In this document: one piece after another, positions 63,934 to 64,000 of the stretch | How positions within the stretch are numbered: the stretch's first letter is position 1 | Layout of the letters: each line of letters begins with the position of its first letter | Assembly: GCA_002425185.1 (NCBI GenBank) | Contig: DILT01000010.1 | Span: 506,593 to 570,592, forward strand | Length of the DNA: 64,000 bases | Source of the DNA: Flammeovirgaceae bacterium UBA5585 | GTDB lineage: Bacteria > Bacteroidota > Bacteroidia > Cytophagales > Cyclobacteriaceae | Reading direction: 5' to 3' | Program-made: the position numbers and the translations under genes | The notes under the pieces: generated by a model | The model's input: only the letters and a program-made list of their open reading frames with translations | What the model was told of the DNA's origin: nothing | Database searches by the model: none

Positions 63934-64000
63934 TGTAAGCTCCCCCGAAAATAGGACAGTTTTGAATTAGACAAAAGGTCTAACTTTAAACTGTTTACTA
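63934..64000. mobile_element. Possible left end of an IS3-like insertion sequence, cut by the window edge
   Basis: From 63934 the sequence TGTAAGCTCCCCCGAAAATA followed by GGACAGTTT resembles the terminal inverted repeats of IS3-family elements (TG..., a run of C, A-rich, GGACA). A complementary AAACTGTTT lies at 63988-63996. No transposase is visible before the window ends, so this is tentative. Confidence 0.3.

Larger units (their letters stand above)
63642..64000. other. 359-bp right-edge spacer: terminator, REP-like hairpin, possible IS end
   Basis: No gene recognised. After the terminator, 63820-63872 holds 'GGCCTTTGTTGG' followed by the second REP-like hairpin; the last 67 bp look like the start of an insertion sequence. 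Confidence 0.65.

Overview
The window comes from a Bacteroidota genome, most likely order Cytophagales (inference). The signs are: a giant surface adhesin ending in a type IX secretion (T9SS) type B sorting domain, a T9SS plug protein, a DUF1501 protein with a T9SS type A tail, a serine palmitoyltransferase-like enzyme (sphingolipids), a Bacteroidota-type histone H1-like protein, many genes with no obvious Shine-Dalgarno sequence, and promoter-like TAnnTTTG -7 elements, some with a TTG-type -33 element. Most of the window is ordinary chromosomal core. I saw no rRNA, tRNA, CRISPR array or complete transposon.

Layout. 1-7044: 3' part of a giant SprB-like adhesin, open at the left edge, with 19 tandem modules of about 82 residues. 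7060-9960: LuxC-type acyl-CoA reductase and ferredoxin, divergent; DUF58 protein; DUF3276/PUR-alpha-like protein. 10080-13683: ychF, an orphan Cas6, a 300-bp spacer with hairpins and a duplicated gene junction, and the T9SS plug protein. 13748-17674: a four-gene envelope operon with an ECF sigma factor, an anti-sigma/outer-membrane beta-barrel fusion, an LVIVD lipoprotein and a small beta-barrel. 17768-26095: isocitrate dehydrogenase, DUF6671, ABC-F ATPase, sorbosone-dehydrogenase-like lipoprotein, Lgt-like protein, DUF2911, dCMP deaminase. 26288-26356: a 22-residue Lys/Ala-only peptide. 26495-33160: murB, then a four-gene operon DUF1800 - DUF1501 - beta-barrel - lipoprotein. 33328-39822: HMG-CoA lyase, TPR protein, dprA, MerR, a YVTN-type propeller, two M23 peptidases. 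39957-45186: alaS-gatB-tlpA operon. 45234-52487: DUF4159 and two DUF3575-like barrels, thyA, sdaAB, TolC plus an RND-type adaptor. 52566-57050: ppa and a surface-glycan group (GT2, FkbM, GT90, a GT-like gene). 57059-61980: CPBP protease-like, Maf, DUF5615/DUF433 pair, DUF1015, biotin carboxylase. 62123-63641: serine palmitoyltransferase-like enzyme and the histone H1-like protein. 63642-64000: a repeat-rich spacer that may hold the left end of an insertion sequence.

How the parts fit. A strong theme is building and sensing the outer surface: T9SS substrates and plug, beta-barrels, lipoproteins, M23 peptidases, glycosyltransferases, sphingolipid synthesis, and a sigma/anti-sigma pair whose anti-sigma protein seems to reach from cytoplasm to outer membrane. 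The spots most worth checking are (1) the orphan cas6, whose 3' junction with the convergent plug gene exists twice, with the 12 cas6 codons differing only at synonymous sites; (2) the sigma/trans-envelope anti-sigma operon; (3) the 22-residue Lys/Ala peptide with its own strong terminator; and (4) the tandem M23 peptidases that share a cytoplasmic motif.
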